The notes beneath the pieces are model-generated. The model had not been told where the DNA came from and searched no databases. It saw only the letters and a list, made by a program, of their open reading frames with translations. Positions 60,125 through 64,000 of a stretch of DNA of 64,000 nucleotides are shown piece after piece. The position numbers were made by a program, and so were the translations under genes. Source of the DNA: Misgurnus anguillicaudatus (Eukaryota; Chordata; Actinopteri; Cypriniformes; Cobitidae); the NCBI RefSeq assembly GCF_027580225.2, contig NC_073352.2:3164501-3228500 (forward strand), in the 5' to 3' direction. Within the stretch, counting starts at the first letter, position 1; the number at the start of each line of letters is the position of its first letter.

Positions 60125-60154
60125 TGTGCGTGCGTGTGTGTGTGTGTGTGTGTA
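60125..60154. repeat. (GT)n microsatellite, short
   Basis: About 15 GT units with two GC variants. Confidence 0.95.
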
Positions 60155-60428
60155 CCTGGTAATTATCACGTTTTGGGGACCAATTGTCCCCACAAAGATA
60201 GGAATACCAGTGTTTTTGTGACCTTGTGGGGACATTTTGATGTCCCCATGAGGAAACAAGCTTATTAAGCAAACAAAATGATTTATCTTGAAAATGTGAA
60301 GTAGTAGAAGGGTTTCTGTGATGGTTGGGGTTTGGGAATGGGGTAGGTAAGGGGAGTAGAATATACAGTTTGTACAGTATAAAATGCATTACGTCTATGG
60401 AATGTCCCCACAAAACATGGAAACCAGA
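60155..60428. mobile_element. Dispersed repeat between two GT tracts
   Basis: Ends GGTAATTATCACGTTTTGGG / CCCCACAAAACATGGAAACC are loosely inverted, with GTGGGGACATTTTGATGTCC inside. It is a familiar fish repeat type that often carries GT tracts on its flanks. Confidence 0.6.
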
Positions 60429-60430
<2 letters not shown>

Positions 60431-60512
<82 letters not shown>

Positions 60513-60516
60513 GCGT

Positions 60517-60560
<44 letters not shown>
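60431..60560. repeat. (GT)n microsatellite, long
   Basis: 130 bp of GT with a GTGTGC hexamer block at 60505-60530. Open frames across it (CVCVCV or HTHTHT) are artefacts. Confidence 0.97.
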
Positions 60561-60561
<1 letters not shown>

Positions 60562-61385
60562 GTATATTTTTACTCTTTATTTTATAAGCTCTTTCTGAAT
60601 CAAATGAGTTTGTTTGACAGTCAGTACGTTTGACCTGAAGTCTGTTAAAACTGAAATGCATAAATTGTTTATGATTTTGGATCAGGTTACAGTGCATGAG
60701 CTTTATATAGAGGAAAGCATTAGCAAATGCTGGTGAGATGCTCTGCACCATGAATAGAATGACTCAGCTTTCTTTTGACCTCTACAACCAAACACACATA
60801 GACTGCATGAGTTATTCTCATCCTCAAGTTAACTTGCATTAATTAATGTAACCTCATACTTTACCTTACTGTGTTTACTCATGAGGTTGCCTATTTAGAA
60901 AATAATTAGATTATGTATAGAAACGTTATTTATTTAAATGCAATGCACGCATTTTACATTTAACACTTTGCATTATAATGAGTATAATGTGCCTGGATTT
61001 ATTAGGCTACGTCTCTTCTTTATACTTTGTGTTCAGTCTGCACATCTGTTTGTCTGTGAACTGACAAGTAGTATGTTAAGTTGAAGTAGCCTAATTTAAC
61101 TTTTAACGAAAAACGCATTTTAAAAGATTTGAGCGCTTTTGTTGACGCGCGTTATGAAAGTCTTGATCCATATAGTGTTAGACGCTGCTGTTAAATACAT
61201 AACGTAGACTTCCTTTATAACATCAGGGTCAAATGTTATTTTTTCCATTACAGTCAAATATCTAACAAATAAAATATATTTAGCCTACTATTAATTATAA
61301 TACCACTTTAAAATAAAAAAATACGAGAGAAATTTAAACGCAACCATCAGCAGAAAATAAACGATATTATGTTCAGGTACTCACC
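60561..61385. other. Intergenic spacer (rell2-hdac3)
   Basis: AT-rich, no transposon delimited and no gene recognised. Confidence 0.4.
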
Positions 61386-61455
61386 AGTCGTTCGACATGT
61401 AGAATATCAACTGATATTATATTTTGATGCAGCAGATAAACACAAACGACAGCAG
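61386..61455 (-). other. rell2: Possible noncoding first exon of rell2
   Basis: On the minus strand a CTG|GTGAGT donor ends an exon at 61386-61385. A TTTAAATA box lies about 95 bases upstream of the donor (61478-61485). The coding-start exon begins after an acceptor at 57781, so an upstream 5'UTR exon is required, and this is the best candidate between the two genes. The start of the exon is a guess. Confidence 0.35.
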
Positions 61456-61485
61456 ATGTGCATCTCAGCCCGCTGGATATTTAAA

Positions 61486-61854
61486 GGTAGATGACACCTC
61501 AAAATGTTTTTGTGCAGCCTACCATGAAAGACACAGCACTCTGGAGCAGTAGCCTACCCCTACACCATCCTTTGGGGACAAGTCTAATTATATATATGAA
61601 GATAAAAAAAACTATGAATGAGGTATTCTCATGGCTTCTGAACATATCTGGTTCCTTTTCATTTCACTTTGCATTATCACTGGAAATAAAAACTTTTAAA
61701 TTAAATTTAATTAAACTAAAATTTAATTCAAATCATTTTAATTCATAATAATCATTCATGTATGTCAAGCTTTTCTTTCCCAACTGTAATCGTTTGGCTT
61801 TTCCTTGTAGAGCATCAAAAGTTTATCGACTGTTTGTGTGTGTTGATCTTTAGG
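61486..61854. other. Core of the rell2-hdac3 intergenic spacer
   Basis: Between the putative rell2 TATA-like box and the hdac3 promoter motifs. AT-rich; no recognised element. Confidence 0.4.
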
Positions 61855-62019
61855 TGGCGCTGCTGTGCTCTGAATAACCGTAAGAGGAAGCGGAAGTGAC
61901 GTTTTTCTCAGCGGTGTAATGAATATGGCTGCGGTGTAGGGAATAGAGTAAATAAACACATTCTCTTTCATTTTGCCCTAAATAACCCGTTATATTGAGT
62001 CCGTTTACGAAGCGACACG
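61855..62019 (+). promoter_or_regulatory. hdac3: hdac3 proximal promoter and 5'UTR
   Basis: Just upstream of the hdac3 ATG are an ETS/GABP-type CGGAAGTG (61891-61898) overlapping a CRE-like TGACG (61897-61901), and a YY1-like ATGGCTGCGG (61925-61934). These motifs are common in TATA-less housekeeping and bidirectional promoters. A seven-codon upstream ORF (61919-61939, MNMAAV then stop) would lie in the leader if transcription starts near the ETS site. The start site itself cannot be seen. Confidence 0.55.
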
Positions 62020-63833
<1,814 letters not shown>

Positions 63834-64000
63834 TAGAAATGATTATTAAAATAGTTCCCAGTGAGCATCACAGAAGTAAAGCTGAAGCAGGAGTGCACCG
63901 ATCGTTTCAGTCTATGCAACATCCACGCATATATAATATATATGGCGCAAACTACTAATCCACTCGTTTTACTGTGTTAATGTGATTGGTTACATGTTCG

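Noticed and set aside
60325..60751. Cys/Val and His/Thr repeat frames
   Set aside because: Translation of a (GT)n tract only.

Overview
The window reads as nuclear DNA of a teleost, most likely a cyprinid close to zebrafish or carp. Two conserved vertebrate genes with GT/GC-AG introns lie at the right end, and almost everything else is transposon-derived DNA of fish type: hAT, Tc1/mariner, PIF/Harbinger and TTAA-target DNA elements, Gypsy, BEL/Pao and DIRS retroelements, L2-like LINE tails and tRNA-derived SINEs. I see no prokaryotic gene organisation and no CRISPR array.

Genes. hdac3 (plus strand) starts at 62020, and its first four coding exons (residues 1-121) lie in the window; the rest is beyond the right edge. 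rell2 (minus strand) can be rebuilt complete as five coding exons between 57752 and 49982 (395 residues). The two genes are head to head about 4.3 kb apart, the same divergent order as human RELL2/HDAC3. The hdac3 side of the spacer carries ETS, CRE-like and YY1-like motifs at 61889-61934, and a possible noncoding first exon of rell2 ends at 61386. Two splice sites are unusual: a GC donor in rell2 and an apparent TG acceptor at hdac3 exon 2.

Layout. 1-7.8 kb: a short non-autonomous LTR element (1934-3596) and a degenerate DIRS-like element with tyrosine-recombinase fossils (3910-6607). 7.8-11.7 kb: a second non-autonomous Gypsy-type LTR element with a perfect 5-bp target duplication. 11.7-16 kb: a TTAA MITE, a hairpin element, a duplicated SINE-bearing segment and a 363-bp-arm inverted repeat. 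16.8-18 kb: a BEL/Pao integrase relic. 18.4-22.1 kb: a hAT MITE, an L2-like LINE 3' end with a 129-bp tandem repeat, and defective Tc1 copies. 22.7-24 kb: a 44-bp minisatellite and a solo LTR. 24-37.6 kb: mostly AT-rich DNA with hAT and TTAA elements. 37.7-43.8 kb: a decayed Gypsy element holding a LINE tail, which holds a THAP-exon mini-transposon, with a Harbinger element in the Gypsy target duplication. 44.7-49.7 kb: several DNA transposons, some nested. 50-57.8 kb: rell2, whose largest intron contains a Tc1 split by a solo LTR and a 2.6-kb TTAA insertion. 58-64 kb: intergenic MITEs, a (GT)n tract and hdac3.

The two host genes have separate roles: HDAC3 is the catalytic subunit of the NCoR/SMRT corepressor, and RELL2 is a single-pass RELT-family membrane protein. 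The strongest leads are the hdac3 TG acceptor inside the inositol-phosphate-binding loop, the Gypsy gag-LINE-RT chimera, and the THAP-exon mini-transposon.
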